Program-made: the position numbers and the translations under genes
In this document: positions 6,857 through 7,626 of the stretch, piece by piece
How the letters are laid out: every line of letters begins with the position of its first letter
Numbering within the stretch: position 1 is the first letter of the stretch
Notes under the pieces: generated by a model
What the model was told of the DNA's origin: nothing
Databases searched by the model: none
The model's input: only the letters and a program-made list of their open reading frames with translations
NCBI GenBank assembly: GCA_023301645.1
Contig: JALZUH010000020.1
Coordinates: forward strand, 1 to 7,626
DNA length: 7,626 nucleotides
Direction of reading: 5' to 3'
DNA from: Akkermansiaceae bacterium
GTDB taxonomy: Bacteria > Verrucomicrobiota > Verrucomicrobiia > Verrucomicrobiales > Akkermansiaceae

Positions 6857-6884
6857 ATTATACACAACAATAAAAAACCGTCAA
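6857..6884 (-). promoter_or_regulatory. Sigma70-type promoter of the M16 peptidase gene
   Basis: Reading the minus strand, TTGACG (6884-6879) is followed by a 16-bp spacer and a perfect TATAAT (6862-6857). The predicted transcription start is near 6850, giving a leader of about 40 bases to the ATG at 6810. The match is 5/6 plus 6/6 to the housekeeping consensus and shows the peptidase can be transcribed independently of maf. It also settles the start codon of the peptidase. Confidence 0.82.
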
Positions 6885-6899
6885 ATGCACAAAAGTTGC

Positions 6900-6937
6900 A
6901 AAAATAGGCGATCGTAGCGCACCACTCCTCCAGCCTA
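6900..6937 (-). terminator. Possible weak terminator after maf
   Basis: On the minus strand TAGGC (6937-6933, containing the maf stop codon TAG) can pair with GCCTA (6909-6905) around a 23-base loop, followed by five T (6904-6900). The stem is short and the loop long with no clear inner stem, so this is a tentative call. It lies just upstream of the M16 promoter. Confidence 0.3.
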
Positions 6938-7498
6938 CACCAGCCCAGTAGCTCTCAGTTTCTCAAGAAGCATCGCAAGTGGAAGACCTACAACATTATG
7001 GTAGTCCCCACTCACCTGCTCAATAATGAGCTCGCCATGCTCCTGCACGGCATATGAGCCAGCCTTATCCATCACATCGACCATAGACATGTATTGGCTA
7101 ATCACCTCATCACTGAGCTCCCTAAACGTCACCTCAGTAATCGCATGAAATAACTCCACACTCTCCCCCTCAGCGATACAAACTCCTGTGCATACCTTAT
7201 TGGTTCGTCCTGAGAGTCTGCGAAGCGTTGCCACTGCCTCCTCCTCAGTCTTAGGCTTACCCAGTGGTGTTTCATCGATATATACCAAGGTATCCGCGCC
7301 GATAACAATGGCCTCAGGGTGCATCTCTGCGACGGCCTGCGCCTTCAGCCCGGCATTAGCCTCACAAAGTAAGTGCAAGGGCATACTCGTATCATGCAGC
7401 TCCTCCGCAGGAGATGCTACCGTCTGGAAGTCAATCCCTGCTTCAGTAAGGATTTCACGACGGCGAGGAGAGGTAGAGGCGAGGATAATAGGTTTCAT
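6935..7498 (-). CDS. maf: Maf family nucleoside triphosphate pyrophosphatase (YhdE-like)
   Basis: This 187-residue cytosolic enzyme hydrolyses nucleoside triphosphates to monophosphates plus pyrophosphate, a house-cleaning role linked to septum inhibition when overproduced. The sequence shows LASTSPRRREIL at 6-17, VIGADTLV at 65-72 with the catalytic Asp69, GKPKT at 80-84, LSGRTNKVCTGV at 95-106, DKAGSYAVQEHG at 143-154 and the ending block YHNVVGLPL at 166-174. GADT rather than SDQ points to the YhdE (dTTP/UTP) subgroup rather than the YceF (7-methyl-GTP) subgroup. Asn100 stands where many relatives have His. Length is typical. The ATG at 7498 places the conserved N-terminus at residue 6, as usual. 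No Shine-Dalgarno sequence is seen. It reads in the same direction as the M16 gene, 124 bp upstream, but that gene has its own promoter. Confidence 0.95.
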   Translation of the reverse strand: MKPIILASTSPRRREILTEAGIDFQTVASPAEELHDTSMPLHLLCEANAGLKAQAVAEMHPEAIVIGADTLVYIDETPLGKPKTEEEAVATLRRLSGRTNKVCTGVCIAEGESVELFHAITEVTFRELSDEVISQYMSMVDVMDKAGSYAVQEHGELIIEQVSGDYHNVVGLPLAMLLEKLRATGLV

Positions 7499-7626
7499 AC
7501 AGTAGAGTGAGAGATACGGCTTGTGACCAGAGGAAGGCTGCGCAAGAATTTATCTGTAAAAGAGACTTATGACTTTTTGCTGAAAGCTAGTTTGGTTGTT
7601 ATTTGTTAGGTGAGATGTAGGTATTT
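7499..7626. other. Intergenic region upstream of maf
   Basis: These 128 bases to the window edge become AT-rich beyond about 7545 and hold no supported gene. Presumably the maf promoter lies here, but I cannot identify a convincing -35/-10 pair on the minus strand. The 15 bases just before the maf ATG are pyrimidine-rich on the coding strand and lack a Shine-Dalgarno sequence. Confidence 0.5.

Noticed and set aside
6811..6870. Upstream ATG at 6870 for the M16 gene
   Set aside because: It lies between the -35 and -10 of a strong promoter, and the extra 20 residues would bury the signal peptide.
7550..7624. Open minus-strand frame at the right edge as the tail of another gene
   Set aside because: Only 24 codons, AT-rich and low in recognisable sequence; it looks intergenic.

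Overview
The window holds six complete protein-coding genes and no sign of a mobile element, CRISPR array or RNA gene. Four genes lie on the + strand (moxR-type ATPase, a DUF1802 protein, fabV, a tlyA-type rRNA methyltransferase). Two lie on the - strand (a maf-type nucleotide pyrophosphatase and a two-lobed M16 zinc peptidase). The two blocks converge at about position 3910 with only 26 bp between stop codons.

The source looks like a Gram-negative bacterium. The M16 protein has a signal peptide and FabV is a Gram-negative-type enoyl reductase. The M16 subtype, with a helical insert between its zinc-ligand motifs, is one I associate with Bacteroidota and Verrucomicrobiota. The clean TTGACG-16-TATAAT promoter argues against Bacteroidota. 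I favour Verrucomicrobiota; this is inference from protein flavour, not proven. None of the six start codons has a recognisable Shine-Dalgarno sequence.

Layout: 49-1044 MoxR AAA+ ATPase; 1084-1119 strong intrinsic terminator; 1134-1697 DUF1802 protein; 1698-1863 intergenic region with a perfect 15-bp tandem direct repeat; 1864-3060 FabV; 3081-3117 strong intrinsic terminator; 3112-3163 pyrimidine-rich leader; 3164-3898 TlyA. On the - strand, maf runs 7498-6935, followed by a possible weak terminator, a good sigma70-type promoter at 6884-6857, and the M16 peptidase at 6810-3925. The terminators split the + strand genes into separate transcription units, so no multi-gene pathway is evident. The genes cover protein-complex remodelling (MoxR), fatty-acid elongation (FabV), ribosome modification (TlyA), nucleotide-pool or septation control (Maf) and periplasmic proteolysis (M16).

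I see mostly core or housekeeping content and no convincing undescribed system. The points most worth a second look are the direct repeat in front of fabV, the terminators placed just before SD-less genes together with a shared CACCTCAC octamer, the MoxR gene without its usual downstream partners, and the conserved but uncharacterised DUF1802 protein.
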